Source of the DNA: Chitinophaga sancti
GTDB taxonomy: Bacteria; Bacteroidota; Bacteroidia; Chitinophagales; Chitinophagaceae
DNA: 64,000 bases
Direction: 5' to 3'
Assembly (NCBI RefSeq): GCF_034087045.1
Contig: NZ_CP139247.1
Coordinates: 3,498,001 to 3,562,000 of the forward strand
In this document: one piece after another, positions 10,401-17,076 of the stretch
Layout: every line of letters begins with the position of its first letter
Numbering within the stretch: position 1 is the stretch's first letter
The notes under the pieces: model-generated
Told to the model about the DNA's origin: nothing
Database searches by the model: none
Seen by the model: the letters and a program-made list of their open reading frames with translations, nothing else
Program-made: the position numbers and the translations under genes

Positions 10401-11198
10401 TTCATGCCAAGAAATCTCTTTGCTTAATTCAAGTAGTAACTTTTCCTGGGCTTGTATGTCTTTTTCAACTGTGTCCTTTTGTTCTTGCAGGGAAGTTAAC
10501 TCTTCACTGGTCATTGTTTGGATCCCTTCCCGTTGTGAATTGAGATCCCGTAGTTGCTGCGCCTGCTCCCTGTGCTTTTCATAAATGCGCCTGGATATTT
10601 CAGAATAGATGTGCGTACCTGTGAGTTTTTCTAAGAGTGCTGATTTTTCGTCCTTTCCTGCTTTCAGAAAGGCTGTAAAATCACCCTGTGCCAGCAATAC
10701 AGAACGGGTAAATTGTTCAAAGCTTAATCCCACCAGGCGCTCAATTTCTGTCAGCAGTTCAGTTTTTCTTCCCGGAGCAGGTGAATTTGTACTGATATTT
10801 TTAAGCGCCACGTCAAAGGCCTGTAAGTTTCCATCCGCCCTGTTTCGTGCTCGTCTTACCATCCAGGTCGCGCGATAAGGCTGGTTATCTACTCCTACAA
10901 AATCAACTTCTGCAAACCCTTCTGCTGTACCATCCCGCAGTATACCACGTACATCATTCTGGCTGATGGAAGCTCCCTGTACATCGTATATGTCAACGCC
11001 ACTCTCAGCTTGCTTGTATCTCGGCGTTTTGGCATAAAGTGCCAGGCACAATGCATCTAATATAGTAGACTTACCTGCCCCGGTAGGACCAGTAATAGAA
11101 AAGATTCCGGCAGAACAAAGTGGTTCCTGTGTGAAGTCAATTTCAGTAATACCTTCCAGTGAAGCAAGGTTTTTTATGCGAATGGCAAGTATTTTCAT
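7467..11198 (-). CDS. sbcC: SbcC, Rad50-like subunit of the SbcCD nuclease
   Basis: 1243 residues, full length for SbcC. Walker A is GPTGAGKSTILDALCLAL near residue 38. Two very long coiled coils rich in Gln, Glu and Lys flank the zinc hook CPVCGSTSHPY near residue 613. The C-terminal head has the signature YSLSGGESFLVSLALALGL and Walker B LFIDEGFGSLDP. With SbcD it forms an ATP-dependent nuclease that opens hairpins and trims protein-blocked DNA ends. The start is 4 bases from the sbcD stop, so the two are one operon. The only unusual point is the neighbourhood: the ABC-3C and SIR2-HerA defence genes follow directly on the same strand with no visible terminator between. Confidence 0.97.
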   Translation of the reverse strand: MKILAIRIKNLASLEGITEIDFTQEPLCSAGIFSITGPTGAGKSTILDALCLALYAKTPRYKQAESGVDIYDVQGASISQNDVRGILRDGTAEGFAEVDFVGVDNQPYRATWMVRRARNRADGNLQAFDVALKNISTNSPAPGRKTELLTEIERLVGLSFEQFTRSVLLAQGDFTAFLKAGKDEKSALLEKLTGTHIYSEISRRIYEKHREQAQQLRDLNSQREGIQTMTSEELTSLQEQKDTVEKDIQAQEKLLLELSKEISWHEQLNNLQSRLDAAKLVSEQTFAVKQEAIPREQQLQQIVSVQSVKPVVAQLNTVQGQINAKRVSLEQIRVQLNALQQKKDALDITLQQTEDNLTARIAEEEAALPLLNEAKTLDVQLAEKELQTSQAQTTFNTASQKLQQQQQQLTQKQLDAEQLESKVKELQQWKESNTARQPIAEQHSLIISKLNDAGILLETQKNRFSLVLAAEEEIKVQEQERQRLSNEFATLQTSLQQARQEYESQKEEFSVISIASLDQQRSALDETIEDIIAAEAHWKILSSAITEQTKITEQLEENRKQLKADIEQLGNTKALLETNVIQRNTSLSMLEKARLVAAENVESLRTKLVADEPCPVCGSTSHPYAGLNTQLDHVLKELEISHQKIETAYTDTLTTHSRLTQVCDQLNKTIATQEKDLSLKEKSVKQLEDIWGRFKIHASASSIAFDERATWLHQKLQQEKDQQRELRDTILSYNNKKEQLEKQKGMLDESDKQLVNIANALKDTERTLKSIEEQRDNHKLEREKAETGLEDLQQNLAVYFTSEQWFQQWKKEADKFVLQIQEFAAQWIHNIQQLEEGLQQKEILAATLKGIQEQLIHLSEETSQKEQALLKIREQWNDLSGKRKAIFNGAPISAIEKGFKDAIIKARQVLDQQKSEKEILLASLTRTTTQCEETEKELSVHSEQETSFKQQIQEWLNSYNQRHSASLSKNELDRLLSFTPDWIEKERLELRAIDDAVTQAKSVLAEREENLDKHRQEWMSERTAEELITLHTEAKLHHEQNNQTSNEITFRLREDATNKQRIGTLLQSIETLLLVVDNWAKLNEVIGSADGKKFRQIAQEYTLDVLLSYANVHLVILSKRYVLQRIPNSLGLQVLDQDMGDEIRTVYSLSGGESFLVSLALALGLASLSSSRMKVESLFIDEGFGSLDPATLNIAMDALERLHNQGRKVGVISHVQEMTERIPVQIRVSKQQSGKSNVEILGV

Positions 11199-11202
11199 CT
11201 CG

Positions 11203-12444
11203 TTAATCGGTTAGGGTTGCTTCCTGAGCGATTGCATTGAACATTTCAAGCAATTCTGGTGGTACAGTATTGTTATATTTTGATTGGTATACTTTGGAGA
11301 AAACTTCCAGCGGTTGTAAGTCATTCAAATTTTGACTTGCCACCATTTCTGGTTGAGTATCAGTAGTTGTTGAACTGGCGTATCTGACATCTATTTTTGC
11401 TAAACGCACATGTTTCCCGGTCAAAGACATTTCTATTTTATGCCGGAGAGCTGGCTCAGGACCATCCAGCAGTACTCTTACTTCAAGGTAAGGTGCTGGT
11501 TCTGCCTGACTGTTGATGTTGGGCAACTGCTCTAATGCAGTAAGTACTTCAGTAAGTTTGCTATGCACTGCCGGGGAACGTAATAATGGGATTACTACTG
11601 GAACGTCGATGGGGGCTAGTGCAGTAATGTTTTCGTCGTTTAGCTCAAAAACAATTACCTGGTGTTTATAATTAATTTCGGAGAAGGACATGGGGAGCGG
11701 GCTACCGCAATAACGAACATGTTCTTTTCCTCCAATTCGCTGTGCTTTGTGAATATGCCCTAATGCTACATATTTAATATCCTCATGGAAGGCTGAAGCG
11801 GAAATACATTCCACGCCACCCATTATCAGTCTTTCCGTTTTATCCTGCTCCGTTATTTCCGCCTGTTGCGCATGTAAATGCCCCATCGCAATAATTGCTT
11901 GTCCGGGCTGTTTATTTTCAAGTGCGTATTCATAAGCGGCTTTATATAAGGCCGTAACGCCTTCTGTATAGGGATTTTCACAATCCGCAATTACCGGGTA
12001 ATCTCCCATCCGCAAAAATGGTATTGCCAGGCACCATGCCTTTATATTACCTTGCTTGTCTTTTAGAGGTATAGTCAATTTTTCGTATACAAAGTTTTCT
12101 TCTGTATCCTTCTCTATTAGTCCTATGATATGTATGTTGGAGGATTCCAGCAATGGAGTGGGAGATTCTAAACGGGACGCAGAATCATGGTTCCCGGCTG
12201 TAACTACGATTTGCAATCCTGGATTGCTTTTCACAGCGCGATTTAAAAATGTATAAAACATTTTTAGCGCATTGGCAGAAGGGTTAGAGAGATCAAAAAC
12301 ATCTCCACTGATAAGCAATACGTCTATTTGCTCATTGGTCAGGGTTTCTACCAGCCAATTTAAAAATTGTTGATGCTCGTATGTTCGATCATACTCATGG
12401 AATAATTGGCCGATATGCCAATCGGCGGTATGCAGCAATTTCAT
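11203..12444 (-). CDS. sbcD: SbcD, Mre11-like nuclease subunit
   Basis: 413 residues, the normal SbcD length. The calcineurin-like phosphoesterase motifs are in order: HTADWHIGQ at residues 5-13, SGDVFDLSNPSANA near 47, TAGNHDSASR near 82, and GHLHAQQAEI and ALGHIHKAQ further on. These bind two manganese ions and catalyse the 3'-5' exonuclease and endonuclease steps of SbcCD. It is the first gene of the long minus-strand run. Its ATG at 12444 is preceded by AT-rich sequence in which I cannot find a full Bacteroidota promoter. Confidence 0.97.
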   Translation of the reverse strand: MKLLHTADWHIGQLFHEYDRTYEHQQFLNWLVETLTNEQIDVLLISGDVFDLSNPSANALKMFYTFLNRAVKSNPGLQIVVTAGNHDSASRLESPTPLLESSNIHIIGLIEKDTEENFVYEKLTIPLKDKQGNIKAWCLAIPFLRMGDYPVIADCENPYTEGVTALYKAAYEYALENKQPGQAIIAMGHLHAQQAEITEQDKTERLIMGGVECISASAFHEDIKYVALGHIHKAQRIGGKEHVRYCGSPLPMSFSEINYKHQVIVFELNDENITALAPIDVPVVIPLLRSPAVHSKLTEVLTALEQLPNINSQAEPAPYLEVRVLLDGPEPALRHKIEMSLTGKHVRLAKIDVRYASSTTTDTQPEMVASQNLNDLQPLEVFSKVYQSKYNNTVPPELLEMFNAIAQEATLTD

Positions 12445-12954
12445 AACATAACAATCACTTGAATGATTTAAATTAGTTTACCTGGTGTAGACGGTTCTAA
12501 GTTGTTCAATGACAACGTCACATTTGCCGATTAGCGCCGTATTATTTAAACTTTAAGGATAGGTTGAATTTTTTAGTGTTAGTTTCTACCTTAAAATTTA
12601 ACTGGACCCACCTCAATAAATGCATGTGTGTGATAATAACGTTAAGAAATGTTTATCGAATTTCTTAACTATTTTTATTTTCACTCTTTGGTAACTGTAT
12701 GCAAGTTATTATAATTGACAATCACTAAAAACAGGATTTTTCCCCTTCTTTGCTTTTATCATATCATCAATTCAAAATCTAAGTTTGGGAGAAACTTCTG
12801 ATTTGTAGATCAAGTAGTGGTGTTCCGGCTTAATAGGCTGCATTTCCACTAACTACCTCATCAAACTGTGCATGCCGGTTTACAGCAGACGTTTACCCTA
12901 TTAATCTTCTTCATCGGTTTATTTGATTTTCACTCCTGGTCACGCTTTTCAACA
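12445..12954. other. Gene-poor stretch with possible group II intron 3' structure
   Basis: No gene here. Most of it is AT-rich sequence without a clear signal. On the minus strand 12888-12857 reads CTGCTGTAAACCGGCATGCA then CAGTTTGATGAG, which resembles the 3' structural end (domain V and the following GATGAG) found downstream of group II intron maturase genes. The decayed maturase ends just upstream of it, as expected for an intron. The catalytic stem does not pair perfectly, so this is a likely relic and not a working ribozyme. Confidence 0.3.
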
Positions 12955-13560
12955 AGGCGCTTCAAAATCTGAGTATGCAAGGTATATAGACCATAGTACT
13001 TTTGTAATCCACTTATTTCAGCCATACCCTTTTCTTCCAGCACTTCGGATCAGGTGTCTGCACATCTCTTTTATCAAGCCGTTATTCATGTTGTTAAAAG
13101 TCTTTCCTAAGTTTTCTATTCTGAAGTAGTTCAGTAATCCTCTTAGTGCTGGAATGATGAGTTTCACAATCTTGTATAGCTGCTGGGACTTAAATTATAT
13201 AAAAATTGCTCTAATCTTATTGCATATAGCTTTTATTGCTTTAGGCTGTCCCCGGAGACTAGCTTTGCCATTACGGCTCATAGGTTCCTGAAAGTGATAC
13301 CAAGAATTTAATGCACTCTACCTTACCCAAATAAATACAATAAGTTTTCTCCTCATTGATCTTGACATCTAACAAGGCCAATTCTCCCGTAATCTTAGAT
13401 TTACTTTTTTTCCCTGACGTATCTCCATCAGCGTGCCAACTAAGCTGGATTATCAAATCATCAGCCCAATGCGTATATTTCAGATTTGTATACGCCGCAT
13501 GTGTTTTACTGACTTCTTTTGCATTTCCAATGCACTTTATCTACTTTTTAATGACTAATA
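12955..13560 (-). pseudogene. Decayed group II intron reverse transcriptase/maturase
   Basis: Reading the minus strand from about 13560 gives KYTHWADDLIIQLSW, a variant of the YADD polymerase motif, then LLDVKINEEKTYCIYLGKV, matching the thumb segment VEINEEKSR...LGKGESFGFLG. After a frame change come RNGKASLRGQPKAIKAICNK and, past an in-frame stop, the maturase segment PALRGLLNYFRIENLGKTFN and HLIRSAGRKGYG. An in-frame TGA replaces the usual Trp of GFGW. At least one frameshift and two stops show it is dead. The N-terminal two thirds are absent. It marks past mobile-element activity between sbcD and the tRNA-Leu zone. Confidence 0.75.
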
Positions 13561-13650
13561 ATAGCAACGGATATAGAAGAAGTGTCTATACAATAGGTGA
13601 AAAAAATAATATAGAAGGAAAAGATAATAAAGCAGAAGTAGCGGAAGATT

Positions 13651-13692
13651 AATAAATGAAATCCTAGTATTATGCTAGGGCTTTATTTATTA
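13651..13692. terminator. Hairpin, terminator-like
   Basis: AATAAATGAAATCCTAG and CTAGGGCTTTATTTATT form a nearly perfect 17-base inverted repeat around a short loop. It follows a 33-codon open frame (13551-13652) that I do not accept as a gene, so what it terminates is unclear. Confidence 0.45.
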
Positions 13693-14263
13693 ATCTATTA
13701 TTACCGGCTCCATAAATAGACAGAATTTGTTGTGGTCTTCCTTGTTATATGATCGTTTGCATGATTTACAGGCAATGCCTTCTTTAAAGAGTGCAATGTA
13801 GTGGATAATAGTTCATGTTGCAATTTTTTGAGTTTAATGATTTGTAAATCTAGGTAATAGTAATATTCAAAAAAATACCCACTAGTTTGTATTTTATAAA
13901 TGAAATCTATAGATATGGTTCAGTGTTTTTGATCCTGTTTATAATCCCCAACGATCGACATATATTATTTCTTTTACAAGAGTTAACAGTAAAGCAATTA
14001 ATCAGTTTTAACTGCTAATGATTACAGAGCGTAAATTCCAATAAAATGGTACCAATTCAATTAGGTGCTATCAATATTACCTGGGGATCCTCAGCTTCTT
14101 AAACAACAGAGATGCCAATGCAGCCACGGAATAATTGTTTAACGTGAAGATTAAATCGTTTAGAAATGCGATGAGAGGGGTTAGAGATGTAGAATTCATT
14201 CGATTCAGGTTATCCGTTACCTAAAATTTCCACACGACAATTACGACAAGCATAAAAGAAAAA
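13693..14263. other. Gene-poor stretch, possible transposase scrap
   Basis: No intact gene. On the minus strand near 13830-13700 a short frame reads HYIALFKEGIACKSCKRSYN, which recalls the zinc-ribbon start of IS1595-type transposases, but it is too short and too broken to be certain. The rest is AT-rich and shows no structure that I can name. Confidence 0.2.
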
Positions 14264-14291
14264 AGGTTGATAATCAATAGATTATCAACCT
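14264..14291. terminator. Terminator hairpin of cassette A, left boundary
   Basis: AGGTTGATAAT and ATTATCAACCT form a perfect 11-bp stem with a 6-base loop. On the minus strand it lies 79 bases after the stop of the nucleotidyltransferase gene and is followed by TTTTTTC. It sits 6 bases from the tRNA-like repeat at 14298, the arrangement also seen at 16.3, 19.6 and 25.1 kb. Confidence 0.7.
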
Positions 14292-14297
14292 TTCCAA

Positions 14298-14326
14298 GTG
14301 CCCAGTAGCGGTACATTCTCGAACCA
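14298..14326. repeat. tRNA-Leu 3'-end-like repeat, copy 1
   Basis: 29 bases beginning GTGCCCAGTAGCGGTA and ending TCTCGAACCA. The first 8 bases equal the plus-strand start of tRNA-Leu(CAG) at 25081 and the end matches its TTCGAACCA T-arm. It matches copies 2 and 3 at 23 and 22 of 29 positions by eye. It is followed by TTGATTATAAA, also shared with copy 3. Confidence 0.6.
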
Positions 14327-14369
14327 ACTGGCATTGATTATAAATAAGTTGAGTTAAATTTGACCTGAA

Positions 14370-14831
14370 TTATTCGCCGCCAGTCAATTTTTCAATATCG
14401 TCCAGATCTTTATGTCTACCGGCAGCTTTTTTAGCTTCTATCAGATTATTTAAATGAATAAATCTGATTTCTAATCCTTCTTCATTGAAAACTTGTGCTT
14501 GTGGGTATGCATCATAAAATTCTACCCCTTTTAATTTTGTTATTATGTCAATACTAACAGGTGGACGGCCATAAGAAAAAACATCTGCTACTTCTACATC
14601 AAGAAATTTAGATTCCGTCATGTCAAATAGCGGGAGACCAAATTCGGCAAATGCTTTAACCAGTCTTTGATAATTGTCTGAGGTTCTATTAACCCAAATA
14701 TCCATATCGCCAGTAACTCTTCTATAACCGTGCAGGATAACAGCATAACCTCCAACCAGAATGTATTCAACATTCTGATGATTCATTGCCTGAATAAAAT
14801 CCCGGAAATCATCATTGAAAATTGTACCCAT
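14370..14831 (-). CDS. MNT/AbiEii-like nucleotidyltransferase
   Basis: 153 residues. VEYILVGGYAVILHGYRR (about residues 20-37) and TGDMDIWVN (~39-47) give the GG...h[DE]h[DE]h signature of the polymerase-beta-type nucleotidyltransferase fold, with SIDIITKLKG (~93-102) supplying the third acidic residue. Small proteins of this type are toxins or antitoxins in MNT/HEPN and AbiE-like pairs. It overlaps the stop of the 68-residue upstream gene by one base (TAATG), so the two are co-translated. No HEPN protein is next to it, so the pair is not a classic MNT-HEPN module. The fold is secure. The toxin role is inferred. Confidence 0.75.
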   Translation of the reverse strand: MGTIFNDDFRDFIQAMNHQNVEYILVGGYAVILHGYRRVTGDMDIWVNRTSDNYQRLVKAFAEFGLPLFDMTESKFLDVEVADVFSYGRPPVSIDIITKLKGVEFYDAYPQAQVFNEEGLEIRFIHLNNLIEAKKAAGRHKDLDDIEKLTGGE

Positions 14832-15037
14832 TAATGACTAAGTTTTCTGCAGGAATGGAAGGTTTTATCTAATTTTGGCTGATTGGTCATAGAAAAACCA
14901 TAGGCTTGAGAGATGAGATAGTATGCCTGGCGTAATCGTTCTGGATAAGAAACGTTTTTGTTATACACATTTGCAGCATCTGCCTCTTGGAATGTCATCA
15001 TCCTAAATGCAGTTCTATCGAATTTATAATCAGCCAT
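14831..15037 (-). CDS. Small partner of the nucleotidyltransferase, unknown function
   Basis: 68 residues, starting MADYKFDRTAFRMMTFQEAD and containing YPERLRQAYYLISQAYGF, with a basic end KTFHSCRKLSH. No catalytic motif, signal peptide or membrane span. The sequence FRMMTFQEAD...ERL..AYYLI..AYG recalls short proteins that commonly precede nucleotidyltransferase genes in Bacteroidota. It overlaps the next gene by one base, which suggests a two-gene toxin-antitoxin-like or accessory module. A DNA-binding role cannot be shown from sequence. Confidence 0.6.
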   Translation of the reverse strand: MADYKFDRTAFRMMTFQEADAANVYNKNVSYPERLRQAYYLISQAYGFSMTNQPKLDKTFHSCRKLSH

Positions 15038-15121
15038 AGTGAAATTTTGTAATAAATGTACGAATTATGATGCAAGATGTCAACCTGTATCAAAAGGAGG
15101 CGAAAAGGTTGCAGATATTGT

Positions 15122-15688
15122 TTATTTTTCCAATAATACTAATCGTTTGTTTATTTCTCGAATACTACAAAATTCTGCGTCCCATTTTTCACCTTCTACC
15201 AACCCAAGCCATTGTATATAACTGGCCTTTTCCGGATGTTGTTTTTTCTTTAGTATTTTCACCATTTCGTAGTAGCCGGAAATTCCACCAACGTCTTCTG
15301 GCGGACAAGCACCACCTCCATCAAGACAATAAGGAACATACATGTCTTTCTTTTCGATTTTCTCCAACAATATCTGATGGGTCCATCCATCACCAAAATC
15401 ATAGATATAACAATATGTCTGGCCTGCCTTTTTGAATATTTTACTTATCCTAGTTTTTCGGGCATCAATAGTTGTTATTTCCGGATCAATATCATCTCCT
15501 GGGTAGCCATAACAAATATTGTCCATGAATCCTGATTGAGAGAATTGAAAAAGATGACTATTCTCCCATCCAAATGCACCTTGAATGGCTTTATGCAATT
15601 GGTAGAAGGTATAATCGGTAGGAACTACAATCCTTCTCCAAACTTCTGGTTCCGTTTCCTCCAATTTAATATGAAAAACATAAATCAT
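15122..15688 (-). CDS. Plasmid pRiA4b ORF-3 family protein
   Basis: 188 residues. The family pattern is clear: the start IYVFHIKLEETEPEVWRRIV, then TFYQLHKAIQGAFGWENSHL, YIYDFGDGWTHQILLE and CLDGGGACPPEDVGGISGY. These blocks (W-R-R-h, L-H..I..a.gW...H, Y.YDFGD.W.H, G...PPEDVGG) define PF07929, a widespread family carried on plasmids and mobile elements whose biochemical role is not known. Its ATG overlaps the stop of the preceding 148-residue gene by 4 bases. A distant relative of the same family occurs in the core region at 29912. Confidence 0.88.
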   Translation of the reverse strand: MIYVFHIKLEETEPEVWRRIVVPTDYTFYQLHKAIQGAFGWENSHLFQFSQSGFMDNICYGYPGDDIDPEITTIDARKTRISKIFKKAGQTYCYIYDFGDGWTHQILLEKIEKKDMYVPYCLDGGGACPPEDVGGISGYYEMVKILKKKQHPEKASYIQWLGLVEGEKWDAEFCSIREINKRLVLLEK

Positions 15689-16131
15689 CTCCGGACAGGT
15701 TTATCTTTAATATAATCTTTGACCAACTGATAATGGCGTTTTAACCGATTAGCATAGTCTTTGTCATTGTTCAATATATCCTGAAAAATTTCAAGGAAGC
15801 TCCCTGCAAATTTTGATTGGTTGGCAAATGTTACTAATGCTGGTCCTTTGAATTCAATGAGCATTTTATCATCTTCTTCGTTTCCCATCCATTCTTTATA
15901 ATATTTGAGACTTTCCCAACCATAGGTAATTGTCGCAATTGGACTGGATGATCTTTCACTAACAATATTGATGTAAACGTTTCTGCAGTCACAATCCAGA
16001 TCAGTGCAATAAAGATCAATTAATGCATAAGATCCGGCTGGAAGGCCCCATAGGTTTTTATCCATGAAAGTTAGGACCCTGGTCTCTCTATTGGCGATTT
16101 CAGGGAAATATTCACCAAAAGCGGTATGCAT
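15685..16131 (-). CDS. Unknown protein with DCDCRNVYI motif, paired with pRiA4b ORF-3 protein
   Basis: 148 residues, soluble, no signal peptide. The segment DLYCTDLDCDCRNVYINIVS (residues ~43-62) has three closely spaced cysteines, a pattern that may bind zinc and that also occurs in proteins with SEC-C motifs. I see no SEC-C motif itself. The C-terminus is basic and helical (NRLKRHYQLVKDYI). Translational coupling to the pRiA4b ORF-3 gene suggests a shared task. The family is not one I can name. Confidence 0.65.
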   Translation of the reverse strand: MHTAFGEYFPEIANRETRVLTFMDKNLWGLPAGSYALIDLYCTDLDCDCRNVYINIVSERSSSPIATITYGWESLKYYKEWMGNEEDDKMLIEFKGPALVTFANQSKFAGSFLEIFQDILNNDKDYANRLKRHYQLVKDYIKDKPVRR

Positions 16132-16299
16132 TGTGTTTAGTCTTGATGAACGGCAAACATCGTAAATTCTGGTTAATTCTGAAAGGATTATGTGAACTGG
16201 GTAATCATTTTACATGAAGTTAGCATATAAGGGGCTACATCTAAATATGCTGATATATAAGATTTAGAAACATGAAAATCTGACACTCACTAAATTTAA

Positions 16300-16332
16300 A
16301 AAGCCTTACAAATCAATTACTTGTAAGGCTTT
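16300..16332. terminator. Terminator-like hairpin at cassette A/B boundary
   Basis: AAAGCCTTACAA and TTGTAAGGCTTT make a perfect 12-bp stem with a 9-base loop, one base before the tRNA-like repeat copy 2. No gene ends directly here, so on present evidence it belongs to the repeat element and not to a cassette gene. Confidence 0.6.
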
Positions 16333-16333
16333 C

Positions 16334-16362
16334 GTGCCCAGTAACGGTAGGTTTTCGAACCA
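16334..16362. repeat. tRNA-Leu 3'-end-like repeat, copy 2
   Basis: 29 bases, GTGCCCAGTAACGGTAGG followed by TTTTCGAACCA. It differs from copy 3 (19578-19606) at one base. It separates cassette A from cassette B. Confidence 0.65.
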
Positions 16363-16384
16363 AATACTGTTGATATTAATTAAT

Positions 16385-16495
16385 TTACGGTTATTAAGCG
16401 CTTGAACCCACAAACAGAAATGATATATTATTTACATATTTTCATTTGCCCGTCTCTGCCATTTCGATTACACCAAATTTGCTCCGTCAAGGATA
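16385..16495 (-). pseudogene. Possible decayed tRNA (Leu-like)
   Basis: On the plus strand CTTGAACCCACA (16401-16412) resembles a T-arm and CGTCTCTGCCATTTCG (16451-16466) resembles the D-arm CGTCTACCAATTTCG of the tRNA-Leu at 25082. The spacing suits a class II tRNA but the anticodon arm and acceptor stem do not pair. It is either the body of an older displaced tRNA copy or chance similarity. Confidence 0.3.
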
Positions 16496-16559
16496 ATGAT
16501 TAACGTAACTTTATACTATTACGCTATATAAAGATTTTTGTAGTCAAGGTCTGTCTAAG

Positions 16560-16808
16560 TGAAGACCTTATGTTAAGGGCGGTCTGGTCCAAGGTACGGG
16601 GTTACCCGTTGTATATCTGAAGTTCGATCAACCTGTAAAAAGTGCGGTAATAACTGTCGCTGATGTGAATGGCAGGATTTGTCAGCAGGCGACAGTGAAA
16701 GGCGCTACCGGTGAATTAGATTTATCCAATGCCAGCCCTGGTATTTATATCCTTACCATGCAAACCAACAACGGGCGGAAGGTAAGCTACAAAGTCGTTA
16801 AGCAATAA
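16560..16808 (+). pseudogene. Orphan type IX secretion C-terminal sorting signal
   Basis: The frame ending at TAA 16806-16808 reads VYLKFDQPVKSAVITVADVN, then GRICQQATVKG, then LDLSNASPGIYILTMQTNN and VSYKVVKQ. This is the type A sorting domain that ends secreted T9SS cargo proteins: a beta-sandwich with the SPGIYILT motif and a short basic end. The upstream frame is closed by stops at 16557 and earlier, and no secreted domain precedes it, so only the tail of a destroyed gene remains. A strong terminator follows at 16831. Confidence 0.75.
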
Positions 16809-16830
16809 GTGTAACGGATGATAAATAAAG

Positions 16831-16860
16831 GAGCTGTCACCAATGGTGGCAGCTCTTTTA
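16831..16860 (+). terminator. Intrinsic terminator
   Basis: GAGCTGTCACC and GGTGGCAGCTC pair with a single G-T and are followed by TTTTATTT. It is the surviving terminator of the T9SS cargo gene whose tail lies at 16560-16808. Confidence 0.8.
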
Positions 16861-17076
16861 TTTAAAGGAGAGACAGTTGGTTCCTATTCGCTATCTACTG
16901 GTCCACATGTACCAATTGTAAAAGCTCTTGGTCACGTAGCCATATATTGATATGTTTTGTTGCACATTTTAGACTATATGCCTCGCTGACAAAGGTTTTG
17001 CGACGAGTGTCTTCGTAGTTGTGCTAACTTTCCCTACCTTCGCGATCTTTAATTTCACGATTATTTGTCTATATAT

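Noticed and set aside
13551..13652. 33-codon frame MTNNSNGYRRSVYTIGEKNN... followed by a hairpin, possible small peptide gene
   Set aside because: It starts inside the reverse transcriptase relic, lacks a promoter or ribosome site I can support, and has no recognisable peptide motif.
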